Notes: generated by a model from the sequence alone, not told the origin. 53,488 nt of DNA from Blastopirellula sp. (GCA_002701545.1 NZVR01000027.1:1-53488); one strand, 5' to 3'. Counted from the first letter of the stretch, positions 26,313 to 35,665 are shown. Made by a program: numbers and translations.

Positions 26313-26538
26313 TCGCAGTCAGATCGATCGCGTGATTGAGATGGCTTGGGAGGACAGAACAACCTTCGAAGCGATTGAATATCAGTTTGGTTTGAAGCAC
26401 AAGGATGTCATCGCTCTGATGAGGTTGCATCTCAAAACGTCCTCTTATCGCACTTGGCGTCGAAGAGTGTCTGGTCGTAAAACAAAGCATGCCGCTAGTA
26501 GTTGTTCTAATCGTTTCCGCGCTAAGTGTCATAAATGA
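26299..26538 (+). CDS. TIGR03643/DUF2805 family protein, 79 aa
   Basis: From TTG 26299 the protein reads MDSLSRSQIDRVIEMAWEDR, then TTFEAIEYQFGLKHKDVIAL and a basic end (YRTWRRRVSGRKTKH). This is the TIGR03643/DUF2805 pattern (IDRIIEMAWEDRTPFEAI...GL...V..LMR..LK..S...WR.RV.GR.TKH), which may form a helix-turn-helix. Function unknown. The C-terminal SCSNRFRAKCHK extension is longer than typical. Overlaps the preceding membrane protein gene. Confidence 0.85.
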   Translation: MDSLSRSQIDRVIEMAWEDRTTFEAIEYQFGLKHKDVIALMRLHLKTSSYRTWRRRVSGRKTKHAASSCSNRFRAKCHK

Positions 26539-27136
26539 TCAGCAAATCCTAAGAGTATGTTTGACAATGGCTTTTGATTCTCCTTGCTAATGTGTATTGA
26601 TGCTGTAACGCCACCCCTCACTGCTTTGATATTGGAGTAAAATTTTGTTCTCGAATGTATTTTGAATTTTATCTTTCGGGTCATGTTCGCGTTGATGGTA
26701 TCGACTGTTTTGGCTAAATGGGGTGACGCAATATAGTCGATGAGATGTTCACTAACTCTCGGTGAGGCGATTCAATTTGGTGGACATCTGCAATCAAGTG
26801 TTGTCAGAAAAATAGAATTGTTCAAAATCGTATTGATCATTCTTTTTGTCGGTAGGATTGAGGGCTTTAATGGCTATTTTGTTAGAAAGGAAGTGGTTAG
26901 TAGAAATGATGTGGAGTAATTTTGAGAGGATAAGTGTTTGAAGCATTAAGGGTGATCGCAAGAGGACGAGCTTTCTCAAGTCGATTCATTCATTTAACTC
27001 GTTTTACTTTGAAGCAAGGTTTTACTGCTTTTGCGTTCGTTTAATGGCCAATAAAGATTGATTGCCACGCCAGCGTGACTCACAGACCGACAAGGTCATT
27101 TACTACTTGGTTGGTGCGTTGCAGATGTGTTGAGTT
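26539..27136. other. AT-rich intergenic
   Basis: No supported gene. The minus-strand frame 26794-26979 is Leu/Ile/Asn-rich and doubtful. Confidence 0.35.
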
Positions 27137-27313
27137 TTACAGTTCCTTGGCCTGTTGGATGACCCAGGCTGTTGCGGCTTGTTGCTGTTTCCAAGACACC
27201 AAGAGCTGTTTAGCGATGTCACGTAACTTCTGAACGTCTTTAGAGTTATCAATTTCACGGGAAAATTTTTCGATCTCAAACTTTTGTCCGAGAGTCAGAG
27301 CAATTGGATCCAT
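27137..27313 (-). CDS. Conserved small helical protein, 58 aa (NblA-like?)
   Basis: Starting at ATG 27313 the product reads MDPIALTLGQKFEIEKFSRE, then IDNSKDVQKLRDIAKQLLVS and WKQQQAATAWVIQQAKEL. Two amphipathic helices around a turn, with L-x-L-x-Q-x-F-E-I-x-x-F near the N-terminus, recall the layout of NblA, the phycobilisome-degradation adaptor. The C-terminal motif differs, so that link is only a suggestion. Coding is convincing; ATG is unambiguous. Confidence 0.65.
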   Translation of the reverse strand: MDPIALTLGQKFEIEKFSREIDNSKDVQKLRDIAKQLLVSWKQQQAATAWVIQQAKEL

Positions 27314-27511
27314 GGAGTCAGATGCAATTTCGCAGGAAAGTAGCCTGAAAGCCTCGTGGCAGCAAGCGCTTTTTGTAGTGTCAGCAACCGATCTGAGCTT
27401 CTAGTGTCCAAGTCAATACATTGTGGTTATTACAGATCATTGCCTGAATCCACTGATGACTTTCATTTTGGTGTCCAGGCAACTTAGAACATCGTTTGAT
27501 CACTGAGTTTC

Positions 27512-27712
27512 ATGCACTACTCCTGGGAAAAACATTTGGAGCTTTCCAGGAATGTATCCATGGCAGCAGACAAGGATACCGGTGTTGCACTCGCGTTGAT
27601 GGGCATCGCTTTGACCATTCTCGCGAATGATTTGTTACTGGCTGAGTTGCGGTATAGGCCTTGTGATGAATATTTGAGCCAAGAGCTGCCATCTGGCAAA
27701 GCTCACAACTGA
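27512..27712 (+). CDS. Small hypothetical protein, 66 aa
   Basis: MHYSWEKHLELSRNVSMAAD is followed by a moderately hydrophobic helix (GVALALMGIALTILANDLLL) and a polar end (YRPCDEYLSQELPSGKAHN). It could be peripheral to a membrane. Antisense frames of similar size exist but read worse. Confidence 0.45.
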   Translation: MHYSWEKHLELSRNVSMAADKDTGVALALMGIALTILANDLLLAELRYRPCDEYLSQELPSGKAHN

Positions 27713-28027
27713 TCGACCCGGCGCTGTCCTGCCGCTGACTGACAGTCTGATTCGACTACCGCGTGATCTACTCCAGTCGTACCAGTTCTGCGACGATCAG
27801 AAGGGTTGGGAAGGATGACCTTGCAGGTCCAGAGGAAGGATCTGCGTCTGCCCCCCTGATCCATGAGGCGCAAGGGGCCTACCCCGTTCTGAAAGGCAGG
27901 AGGACTGAGAGGCAGTGGAATGAAACGGGTGTTGCTGAAGATCAGACCCGTTTAAAACGTCTTAGCGGTGGGGATGTGTTTGAGGTCTCACCAACTTGAT
28001 CTGACCCACGCTCAGGAGAAGTCAGAT
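27713..28027. other. Intergenic, one doubtful frame
   Basis: A GTG-initiated plus-strand frame (27763-27999) contains VGKDDLAGPEEGSASAPLIH and could be a gene remnant. AAACGGGT and ACCCGTTT near 27925-27956 form an 8-bp stem with a 16-nt loop. Neither is firm. Confidence 0.3.
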
Positions 28028-28249
28028 TTAGCAGTCATATTCCACTTCAGAACGCTGTTGATGCCTGACCATATCGTCATCTCTCATTTGGGACTCGTCG
28101 TAGGAGAGAGCGTGAATCGGGCAGGCTGCTGCTCGGAATGGTTTGTGTGTGCCCTCAATGATCAAAGAGCCAATCGAATGTGCTGAGGAGATGCTGATGG
28201 GCATCAGGTCAAAGCAGTAATGACTGTGTTGTAACCAGACACTGTCCAA
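28028..28249 (-). CDS. Paralogous small protein family, copy 2
   Basis: SIGSLIIEGTHKPFRAAACP is shared, with few changes, with the gene at 6926-7216. The likely start is the internal Met of MPISISSAHSIG, giving about 58 residues; the frame opens at 28249. The charged C-terminus (YDESQMRDDDMVRHQQRSEV) differs from copy 1. No signal or span. Function unknown. Confidence 0.55.
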   Translation of the reverse strand: MDSVWLQHSHYCFDLMPISISSAHSIGSLIIEGTHKPFRAAACPIHALSYDESQMRDDDMVRHQQRSEVEYDC

Positions 28250-28325
28250 CAGCCAGCTGGTAAATCCGAATTAATCCTTTCCCTTCTAAGGCAAAGCGTT
28301 GGTACACATGGAATTCATCAATAAA

Positions 28326-28460
28326 CTACTTAGGTCTTTTTTTCGTGATATCACCGAAGTCGTCATCATTAGGTTGGAGGATCTGCCAGATGACTGGCAC
28401 TGTGAAGGCGACAACAAGACCAATCGTTGCCCATATAGCAACCGTGTAATCGCCATCCAT
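28326..28460 (-). CDS. Small membrane protein, 44 aa
   Basis: The product reads MDGDYTVAIWATIGLVVAFT, then VPVIWQILQPNDDDFGDITK, KRPK: an acidic N-terminus, one membrane helix, then a charged tail. This frame is a far better protein than the longer frame 28286-28516 over it. Confidence 0.6.
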   Translation of the reverse strand: MDGDYTVAIWATIGLVVAFTVPVIWQILQPNDDDFGDITKKRPK

Positions 28461-29042
28461 TGGGCATGATTGATACGTGGTATGACGTTAGCGCTCATCA
28501 GCGAAGAATGAGTCAATGGGGCGCGTCTGACCGGTTTCTCTGAGTCGGCCTCAGTGAAGCTCCGGTCTGATCATCGATACATCCCTCTAATCTCGATGGA
28601 TTGTCCTCTCTCCTGTCCGCTTCGTTTAGGGATTCATCCTCATCCTCCACGTGTTGTACTGAAGAGCCAATCAAAAAGATCAAGCCCAGTCATGTTTTAC
28701 TGATGAGCAAGTCTTTTGTTTGATTCGTATGGCACAATAAGATTGGTAATGTGTGATGGTTAGTACTCATTGGATGGGACACGAGATTCATCGTTTTTCT
28801 GGTTGACCATTGGATTGGAAAGGCACATTTATTGACAGCAGACGCGATTCTCATGATCGGTCAACTACGTCGTGACGTTTTGGATTGATTTCAGTTTAAT
28901 TGCCTATGAGCTTATCAATTAGTAGCTGCATACTCAAGTTAGGGTTCCCCTTGGATGCTGTTCAATCTTCTCTAATCTGCCATTTTGAGAAGATTGATTC
29001 GTTGTCGCATCATATCTTACAGTGTGTTTTCGCGTTTGAGTG
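28461..29042. other. Intergenic
   Basis: No supported gene on either strand; AT content rises rightward toward the dioxygenase gene. Confidence 0.35.
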
Positions 29043-30311
29043 TTAATCAAAGACATGTCCGTGTTCGTAACGCTCATCATGTCCAGCGGCTTCTGTTAAC
29101 GAGGCGACATTATCTCTTGTGAAGAAGCCGCTGAATCCTTGACAGCGTTCTACATATTCGGTGATCAAAACGGAGTAGGGAGATTGCCGGGAAAAAATTT
29201 GTTTGAGATTCGGTTGATCACTGCATTCTCCGATGACATCTCCAAGAAATGAAATCTTGTTCTCATTTAGTTGACTAACAACAAAATCAACATTTTTCTG
29301 TTGGCTGATGTGATCTCCATCTGTGACCTCATAGGCAATGTGGTGCATACGTCTGCCGTAATTTCTCACAAAGTCTTCTGTTGGCATCGGAAGATTTTCA
29401 AATGAATTAACGAAAGAAGGAGTGTTGTTGGCGGTGAATACCTTTGCCGGCGACAATTTATCGTCCGATACTGTGTGATTGCGGTTAACATTTGTAGAGG
29501 AATTCATCTCCTTGATGTTGTATGCGCCCCAAAAGTAATAGTTGGATATCGATAAAAATTCTAAGATTGCATCTTCTCGTTCCCCAGCCAGTACTCGCGT
29601 TGCCATGTGATCAACTCCCTCAATCAAATGATGGATGCCAAGTTCCTCACTGAGTCTCGCAACTTGATCGAGTCGTTGCTGCTCTTTGCTGTTTAGTTGG
29701 AATGGTTGCCCGAGTTCAAGGGCACTATGGTCTTCTAAATCTATATGTGTGTATCCTAAGCGGTTATGTGTGAAATCGGATGGAACTGTGAAGCGAATAT
29801 TGTGACCAGTATAAAAATTGTTTTCAGTTTCGCCTGGGTAATGAAAGCGGATGTTGTGACTTTCTAGAATATCTTGAGTTTCTTTTAGGTCTTTCGTGTA
29901 CATGATTTCACCTACATAACGTGCGTTGGGTTTGTTGCGTGCTAGTGGATAGATCATGTTGAGACGCTTAATATCATCTTCGTAATCACTGCTTAATGGC
30001 TCCATGACGATTAAACGAGGGAATTGATTACATGTTCGCAGGATATATATTTTATGGCTATTGTTAATATATGACGTCTGCAGTCGGTATGGCGTCATTA
30101 ATGCTAATTCTTCAAGATATGGAAGCCCGTCGCCGGATTCAAGATGGATGATGAATGCGCAAAGGTTTTGAAGTAATTGGTCGAGTCCGCTACTTTCGCG
30201 ACGAGAGTAGATTTTTGCACAATACTCTTCGAAAAATGCAGAATTCTTTTTATCTCCTTGCGGTTTGTATGCGTTGATATTCATCACCTTGTTTTTGCAG
30301 GGGCTAAGCAC
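29043..30311 (-). CDS. HPPD-like non-haem iron dioxygenase (VOC fold)
   Basis: A 422-residue protein with the two-domain VOC layout of 4-hydroxyphenylpyruvate dioxygenase. The metal triad is visible: H235 in EGVDHMATRV, H324 in RRMHHIAYEV and E385 in SVLITEYVER, and the C-terminal QGFSGFFTRDNVASLTEA recalls HPPD's GFGxGNFxALFE. The N-terminal domain is divergent and the Gln/Asn substrate pocket cannot be matched, so it may act on a different 2-oxo acid. Met10 (30284) is an alternative start. AT-rich, Asn/Ile-rich, unlike core genes: possibly acquired. A PDC/IpdC-type gene for 2-oxo acids lies 3 kb right. Confidence 0.75.
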   Translation of the reverse strand: MLSPCKNKVMNINAYKPQGDKKNSAFFEEYCAKIYSRRESSGLDQLLQNLCAFIIHLESGDGLPYLEELALMTPYRLQTSYINNSHKIYILRTCNQFPRLIVMEPLSSDYEDDIKRLNMIYPLARNKPNARYVGEIMYTKDLKETQDILESHNIRFHYPGETENNFYTGHNIRFTVPSDFTHNRLGYTHIDLEDHSALELGQPFQLNSKEQQRLDQVARLSEELGIHHLIEGVDHMATRVLAGEREDAILEFLSISNYYFWGAYNIKEMNSSTNVNRNHTVSDDKLSPAKVFTANNTPSFVNSFENLPMPTEDFVRNYGRRMHHIAYEVTDGDHISQQKNVDFVVSQLNENKISFLGDVIGECSDQPNLKQIFSRQSPYSVLITEYVERCQGFSGFFTRDNVASLTEAAGHDERYEHGHVFD

Positions 30312-30622
30312 TCTCTAGCAAGATTTTTGGTTGTATTCCATTCCTGACATGATAATCTCTCAAAGCTTCCTCGTCATCATTGTTTGTCTGTCAACTTTGT
30401 GATTTTTGTTTGATGCGTTGGTCTGAATGATGATGACCAGTGGCTCATGTGAGTCAGAATGTATTTTAACCTAGTTTTTTGAGGATTCCATATTAGACAA
30501 GGATGTCATATCTGTCCTTTACCTATTGGTAGATTGTTGCGAGTGTGGATGGTTTTTGGGTTGGCTAGGGCGAATTTGATTTGTCCGATATTGTAAGTCT
30601 GCAATCAAATGGATTCGTATGA

Positions 30623-30784
30623 TCAGCGGATTATCCCGTGCAGTGCATCAACGATGTCTGCACTGGTCAATGCTTCCCCATAGAACGTTCTAGTCAAGGT
30701 CATCAAGGCGACGAGCATCAACAGGTCATGGGTGGGTCTGCACGGGTTTGGATCCCTGGAGTTGAGATAATCAAAGACACTCAT
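30623..30784 (-). CDS. Small hypothetical protein, 53 aa
   Basis: From ATG 30784: MSVFDYLNSRDPNPCRPTHD, then LLMLVALMTLTRTFYGEALT and SADIVDALHGIIR. It looks like a soluble or weakly membrane-associated helical protein with a convincing composition. The plus-strand frame 30638-30868 is its shadow. Confidence 0.55.
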   Translation of the reverse strand: MSVFDYLNSRDPNPCRPTHDLLMLVALMTLTRTFYGEALTSADIVDALHGIIR

Positions 30785-31061
30785 TCACGGCACTATCTGA
30801 GTAATGCTGGGTTGATCGTTAAGCTCAATTTTATATTGCTTGAGATGCCAAAACGTTTCAGATGCTAGGGATGCCACCAAACGTGTTCTCTAGCGTTCCA
30901 CTTTTTTTGATCAGGTTCATTTTGATTCTCACGCGATCAATGGTATCGAATTGAATTGCTTGCTGCCTGATCAATCAATCAATTAATTAAGTAATCATTC
31001 TATTTTTCTGGAACATTGTGATGAGTTGCGCCGTAGCTGTGATTGCCGCTAGTCTATTGAA

Positions 31062-31961
31062 ATGGATCAGTATTCTCTTTCTGGTGATGATCGATGCCAG
31101 CATCGAAGTGATGATGTTGCCCTTGTGGCGAACAATCTTGATGCGATTATGCGATCTTCCACATACAAACTTGCGCATGAAGATTATGACTTAATCAATT
31201 CAGATCCGATGAGGGGAGTACGCATGCTTTTAGAAATCAGCAAACCTCAGTTGTCTTTAGATGTTGCTGGTATTTCATCCACGATCATTGTTTTTGGTGG
31301 TGCTCGTGTTATTGAGCGTTGTGCTGCAGAGCGCCAGCTGGAGAAGATTAAATCCGATCTTGATCAGAATCCTGATTCAGATGCATTACGGCGTGAAGTA
31401 AAACGATGTGAAAACAGAGTTAAGTTGTCTGTTTTTTATGATTCTGCTCGTGAATTTGCGTACTTAGCTTCATGCCACGGTCAATCGACTGACCACGTGT
31501 TGAATGGTTCTGCCTCACACGTCATCGTCACCGGGGGAGGCCCAGGAATCATGGAGGCAGCCAATCGTGGAGCCTTTGATGCTGGTTGCAAATCCGTTGG
31601 TTTTAATGTCAGCTTGCCGCATGAGCAGCATCCCAATCCTTTTATTACACCTGAGTTGTGTTTTCAGTTTAATTACTTTGCTTTGAGGAAATTTCATTTT
31701 GTCATGCGCTCGATTGGCGCAGTTTTATTTCCGGGTGGGTTTGGAACCCTTGATGAGTTGTTTGAAATTTTGACCTTGCGTCAGGTTGGTACCAAAAAAG
31801 CAATGCCGATCATCCTGTTTGGTAAACAATATTGGTCGCGTATTATTGATTTTAATTATCTTGCTGATTCTGGTTTGATTGCTGATGATGATTTGGCATT
31901 GATTCAGTTTGCTGATACAGCATTGGAGGCATGGGAGATGATTCGCGAGAGTGGAACATGA
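31062..31961 (+). CDS. LOG-family (TIGR00730) nucleotide phosphoribohydrolase
   Basis: A 299-residue protein whose second half has both LOG signatures: VTGGGPGIMEAANRGAFDAG at 156-175 and FPGGFGTLDELFE at 223-235. Such enzymes release the base from cytokinin or purine nucleoside 5'-monophosphates; bacterial members often act on AMP. The first 120 residues are a helical extension, as in the longer subgroup. R209-K210 before FHFVMRS are the usual substrate residues. It stands in an AT-rich setting, 1.2 kb before the ipdC-like gene. Confidence 0.9.
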   Translation: MDQYSLSGDDRCQHRSDDVALVANNLDAIMRSSTYKLAHEDYDLINSDPMRGVRMLLEISKPQLSLDVAGISSTIIVFGGARVIERCAAERQLEKIKSDLDQNPDSDALRREVKRCENRVKLSVFYDSAREFAYLASCHGQSTDHVLNGSASHVIVTGGGPGIMEAANRGAFDAGCKSVGFNVSLPHEQHPNPFITPELCFQFNYFALRKFHFVMRSIGAVLFPGGFGTLDELFEILTLRQVGTKKAMPIILFGKQYWSRIIDFNYLADSGLIADDDLALIQFADTALEAWEMIRESGT

Positions 31962-32109
31962 ATTTCTGATGGATTGATTTGTATGTCCTTTGAACTTCTT
32001 TGGAGCGTACATTGAGCTCTCAGCCGATCCGTATGGCAAACAGTTTTTGTTCTGTTTTCCATTTTCACTTCCCTGGCTAAGCTTGCTAGCCTCTTGTTTT
32101 TAACCAAAA

Positions 32110-32367
32110 ATGTCAACTGGCTATCGACCTCTCACGATCGAGGAACTCACTGATGCTGCTGATATCTTTTTCCCTCGCTTTAAACTGATCTTGGAGAGAA
32201 TGCCTGAAGGCTCAACGGTGGAGGATGCGTTGAATGTCATGGAGAAAGTGGCTAAACTTGGTCACAAGCAAAGGCATGACAAACAGAAGGTAAAAGAATT
32301 CAAATTTGGTAGTTTGAGAACGTTTGGTTTCGTCAAGCCGTCAGCGAATACCACGGATGATTTATGA
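32110..32367 (+). CDS. Conserved small soluble protein, 85 aa
   Basis: MSTGYRPLTIEELTDAADIF starts a helical acidic segment followed by MEKVAKLGHKQRHDKQKVKE and a basic end before the tail NTTDDL. Clear coding composition, ATG start, co-directional with the LOG gene 148 bp upstream. Function unknown. Confidence 0.7.
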   Translation: MSTGYRPLTIEELTDAADIFFPRFKLILERMPEGSTVEDALNVMEKVAKLGHKQRHDKQKVKEFKFGSLRTFGFVKPSANTTDDL

Positions 32368-32765
32368 TATTGCTGTGAGAATTTTTTTGAAAGTTGACGG
32401 CAATAGCCTGTTTTGGTTGCTTGCTCTTAAATGCTTAGTCAGTCCACATATTTTCATCGGATCTTCGTATTCTTTTAGGTAATATTGCGACATGCATTTG
32501 TGATTGGTGTTGATTTTGACTCTGATTTGTGTCGCCTTGATTTTTACTCTGTTCTGCCACTGTCTTGATTGTTTTGTTGTTTTGCTTCGGGTTTGTTTGT
32601 TAGGTAATTTTCCCTGTGTGTTCAGCTTGGTAACGGCTGACACCGACGAGGGGCGAGTCTCTCCTGCAGCTTATCTTTTTAGGCTTTCAAATGATGAATG
32701 CTGGACCCTCTTGTCCAATTTATTTTAAGTCAAAAATTGCTTCTGGTTCGGACCATTCTTCTCTG
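32368..32765. other. T-rich intergenic
   Basis: Plus-strand frame 32504-32728 is Leu/Val/Cys-rich and minus-strand frame 32362-32643 is Lys/Gln-rich; both look like composition artefacts. Confidence 0.35.
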
Positions 32766-32879
32766 ATGGATCATTGTTTGACTGCGGCTGAAATTGAGTG
32801 GAGGCGATGGTCCGAATGGCAGCTGCAGCGCACGGCGTTGAAAAGGCTGAAGCGACAAAGACTAACGATTGGCTCATAA
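32766..32879 (+). CDS. Small basic peptide, 37 aa
   Basis: From ATG 32766: MDHCLTAAEIEWRRWSEWQL, then QRTALKRLKRQRLTIGS. One amphipathic, Arg/Lys-rich helix with several Trp; nucleic-acid or membrane binding are possible. An upstream ATG at 32691 would add 25 residues. Confidence 0.4.
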   Translation: MDHCLTAAEIEWRRWSEWQLQRTALKRLKRQRLTIGS

Positions 32880-33192
32880 CATTGCCTCGTGAATTTTTTT
32901 GTGTGCCGTGATGGCTTGATCGTTGTTTTAACATGATTGCCTTTCATGCTTTTAATGGGAGTGGATCGTTTGTTTGGAGTCGGTATGAGCTGAATGGATC
33001 TGTTGAAGTCTTCAACTGTGATCTCAGCTGTTCAGTTGAATCTTTGTCATCAAGATTTTTATGACTCTCTAATCCGTTCTCACGAAATATTGCCTCGTGC
33101 TGTGGGGATGTGTGTCAATCTTTGATCATTCTCTCCAATGTTGAGCATCGAGGACAAGGCTCAGCAGACTTTGGATGATTGTACGTTTTGAT
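32880..33192. other. Intergenic before the decarboxylase
   Basis: No gene seen. It should hold the promoter of the decarboxylase gene. Confidence 0.35.
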
Positions 33193-34890
33193 ATGGCCCC
33201 TTCAGTGGTGGAGTACACCCTTCATCGGCTTGCCGATCTTGGGATAGGTCATGTTTTTGGGGTTCCAGGCGACTATGCCTTTCCGATCAATGATGCCGTC
33301 GAAGTCCATCCGCGTCTTCAGTGGGTTCCATCCGCGAACGAATTGAATGCTGCCTATGCCGCTGATGGCTATGCACGTCGCCGTGGTGCAGCCATGCTTT
33401 GCACGACTTATGGCGTCGGTGAACTGAGTGCCATCAATGGCTTGATGGGGTCGATGGCAGAGCGCTTGCCCATCTTTCACCTCGTTGGTACACCCAGTGT
33501 GCGCATTGTGAGGCAAGGCTTGATTTGCCATCACACACTCGGTGATCAGGTCTACGACCGTTTTGAGCAGATTTCTGCTGCCGCTTGCTGCGTCAGTGCG
33601 CGGCTCACACCAGAGAACGTGGTGATTGAACTCGAACGTGTGATTGATAAAGCTTTGGAGGAATCTCGGCCTGCTTATCTCACCTTGCCGATGGATTTGG
33701 CGTTAATGCCCATCGTCGGTACCCAGGTTCAAGGTTCAGCGATTGGGACTGTACAACAGCGGGACAGTGTTGCTGTGGAACTGGACGCAGTTTTGGATTT
33801 AATCGAGGCTCGCATTACGACAGCCAAGACACCAGTTCTTCTGCCAACAGTCACACTTCGCCGTTACGGGTTAATTGAAGTTTTTCAGACTTTTTTAGAT
33901 GTGTCTGGACTGGCTTATGCCACCACTCCGATGGATAAGGCCTTACTGAGTGAGGATCATCCCGCTTTTCTTGGCATCTACAACGGCGCTCGTTCTTCAC
34001 CGCCAGAGCTCAAGAGCAAGATCGAGCAAGCCGATTTATTGCTCGACCTTGGTGGGTTAGTGCAGGAGGACCTGAACACTGGTCTTTGGAGTGGACGTTT
34101 GAACCCCAATACGATGATCAGCCTGCACAGCGATTGGGTGCGAGCCGGCGACCGTGTGTTCACCAGCGTCAGCCTGGCGGATGTGTTGGAGGGGCTGACG
34201 GCAAGGTTTAGGGGGACGCCGTCGCGACACAATCATGGGGATCAGCGACCACTATTGCCCTCCCCTCAATTACCGCTGGCATCGATTGCGGATCAACCCA
34301 GTTCCTCCGAAAGCTTTTATCCACTGTTGCAGCGTTTTTTAAGGCCGGGAGATCTTTTGGTATCGGACACTGGCACTTGTTTGTTGAAACTCAACGCCAT
34401 GCGTTTGCCAGGAGGGGTGGCGATGGAAAGCCAAACCCTCTGGGGTTCCATCGGTTGGGGCACTCCAGCCGCTCTTGGTTGTGCCCTGGCTGATCCGGAA
34501 CGTCGCGTGGTGCTCGTGACCGGTGATGGAGCGCATCAATTGACAGCGCAAGAGATCGGTGTGATGGGATTCGTTGGGATTCAGCCTGTGCTGATTGTGC
34601 TGAACAACGGGTTGTATGGAGTCGAAGCTTTGATTAGTGAATCAGGTCACGCTTATAACAACCTGCCCGCCTGGAACTATGCCGACTTGCCTGAGGCGAT
34701 GGGTTGCCAAGGCTGGTGGTCTGGTCGGGTGTCGACTGTGGCGGAGTTGGAGGCTGCCTTTGCCTCGATCTCTGCTCATCCCGGAGCTGCCTATCTCGAG
34801 GTGATGATTCCCCCTGAGGAGAGCCAACCACTTGAACAGGCTGCGATCGAGGCGATTCATCAGACCAGCACCCCACCAGTTGATTTTTGA
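33193..34890 (+). CDS. ThDP-dependent 2-oxo acid decarboxylase (PDC/IpdC type)
   Basis: From ATG 33193 (MAPSVVEYTLHRLADLGIGH) the enzyme has 565 residues, the normal length. PDC-type catalytic residues are all present: D27 in GVPGDY, E50 in ANELNAAYAADGYA, H113-H114 in CHHTLGD, the ThDP motif GDGAHQLTAQEIG, and the late Glu in NNGLYGVEAL. It decarboxylates a 2-oxo acid (pyruvate, phenylpyruvate or indolepyruvate) to an aldehyde. The frame opens at 33175 but Met33193 fits the family better. GC-rich; monocistronic. Substrate is not decided by the sequence. Confidence 0.92.
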   Translation: MAPSVVEYTLHRLADLGIGHVFGVPGDYAFPINDAVEVHPRLQWVPSANELNAAYAADGYARRRGAAMLCTTYGVGELSAINGLMGSMAERLPIFHLVGTPSVRIVRQGLICHHTLGDQVYDRFEQISAAACCVSARLTPENVVIELERVIDKALEESRPAYLTLPMDLALMPIVGTQVQGSAIGTVQQRDSVAVELDAVLDLIEARITTAKTPVLLPTVTLRRYGLIEVFQTFLDVSGLAYATTPMDKALLSEDHPAFLGIYNGARSSPPELKSKIEQADLLLDLGGLVQEDLNTGLWSGRLNPNTMISLHSDWVRAGDRVFTSVSLADVLEGLTARFRGTPSRHNHGDQRPLLPSPQLPLASIADQPSSSESFYPLLQRFLRPGDLLVSDTGTCLLKLNAMRLPGGVAMESQTLWGSIGWGTPAALGCALADPERRVVLVTGDGAHQLTAQEIGVMGFVGIQPVLIVLNNGLYGVEALISESGHAYNNLPAWNYADLPEAMGCQGWWSGRVSTVAELEAAFASISAHPGAAYLEVMIPPEESQPLEQAAIEAIHQTSTPPVDF

Positions 34891-34960
34891 TCGCGCATTC
34901 CACGGCCGGACCCATGCATGGTCAGCAATGGAGACGGCTCAAGCGTGCTATTTGGATCGA

Positions 34961-35386
34961 TTAGGCCGAGAACAAGTTTTGGACCTCAACTGAAATGTCT
35001 CTTGTCCTGCATCGGCTGCTTGTGCTGCTCAAGGGAAAGCATTGAATGATTGGGGTCTGTGGTTTTTGTTCTTGAATCTGTTGAACGACCTTTCTGAGGA
35101 GTGATGGCTGTGCTCCTTGTTGGCGAGTCCTGTCTTGCTCTGCCACGACATCGGCATTGCTCGATCCGACCATGGCAAACAGCTGCATGTTCATGCTTTG
35201 TGGGGGCATACGCTCAAACCTTGCGATCGCTTCGGCGCTTGTTTGTGCGCTGATCCCCCACTGAACTGATGGAGTCATCGGCTTTGATGGGGAATCAGAT
35301 CGTCTTGTCACTGTCTTGTGCTTGTCTGGGATGCTGGCCAATCGAGCACCTCTGAACAACGCTGCCTCGCGATGACAAACCGTCAT
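34961..35386 (-). CDS. Doubtful hypothetical protein
   Basis: This minus-strand frame encodes a Gln/Ser/Arg-rich product (QWGISAQTSAEAIARFERMP, EQDRTRQQGAQPSLLRKVVQ). An internal Met before TPSVQW could be the start. Codon use is acceptable, but there is no family, signal or neighbour support. Confidence 0.35.
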   Translation of the reverse strand: MTVCHREAALFRGARLASIPDKHKTVTRRSDSPSKPMTPSVQWGISAQTSAEAIARFERMPPQSMNMQLFAMVGSSNADVVAEQDRTRQQGAQPSLLRKVVQQIQEQKPQTPIIQCFPLSSTSSRCRTRDISVEVQNLFSA

Positions 35387-35467
35387 TTGTTTCGTAAGCG
35401 TTCATGCATCTGCAACCCTTGTTCTGACTGTTTCCGTTAGAACTAGCCAGACGTTGTCCTTGGGACG

Positions 35468-35665
35468 TTGCTGCGTTTCATCTATTTCAGTGCCCTGTTC
35501 GCCACGGCTTACTGGCTGATCACCCTTGTCGTACGCAAACTGCTTTCGGTCCGCAACGTCAACGTAATCGTTGAATCTCCGGAGCGATCATCAAATATTC
35601 AAGCTCTTGAGAAGGCATGGTCGGTTGGAGAGAACGATGTCAAAGGTGAGTCTGAAGAGGCATAA
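35468..35665 (+). CDS. Small membrane protein, 65 aa, TTG start
   Basis: Starting at TTG 35468, MLRFIYFSALFATAYWLITL is one span followed by VRKLLSVRNVNVIVESPERS and an acidic tail. Sequence order (span, basic loop, polar tail) is coherent and the codon use is coding-like. Unknown family. Confidence 0.55.
   Translation: MLRFIYFSALFATAYWLITLVVRKLLSVRNVNVIVESPERSSNIQALEKAWSVGENDVKGESEEA

Noticed and set aside
30961-30993. ATCAATCAATCAATTAATTAA short tandem repeat
   Set aside because: Too short and AT-rich to suggest anything beyond low complexity.
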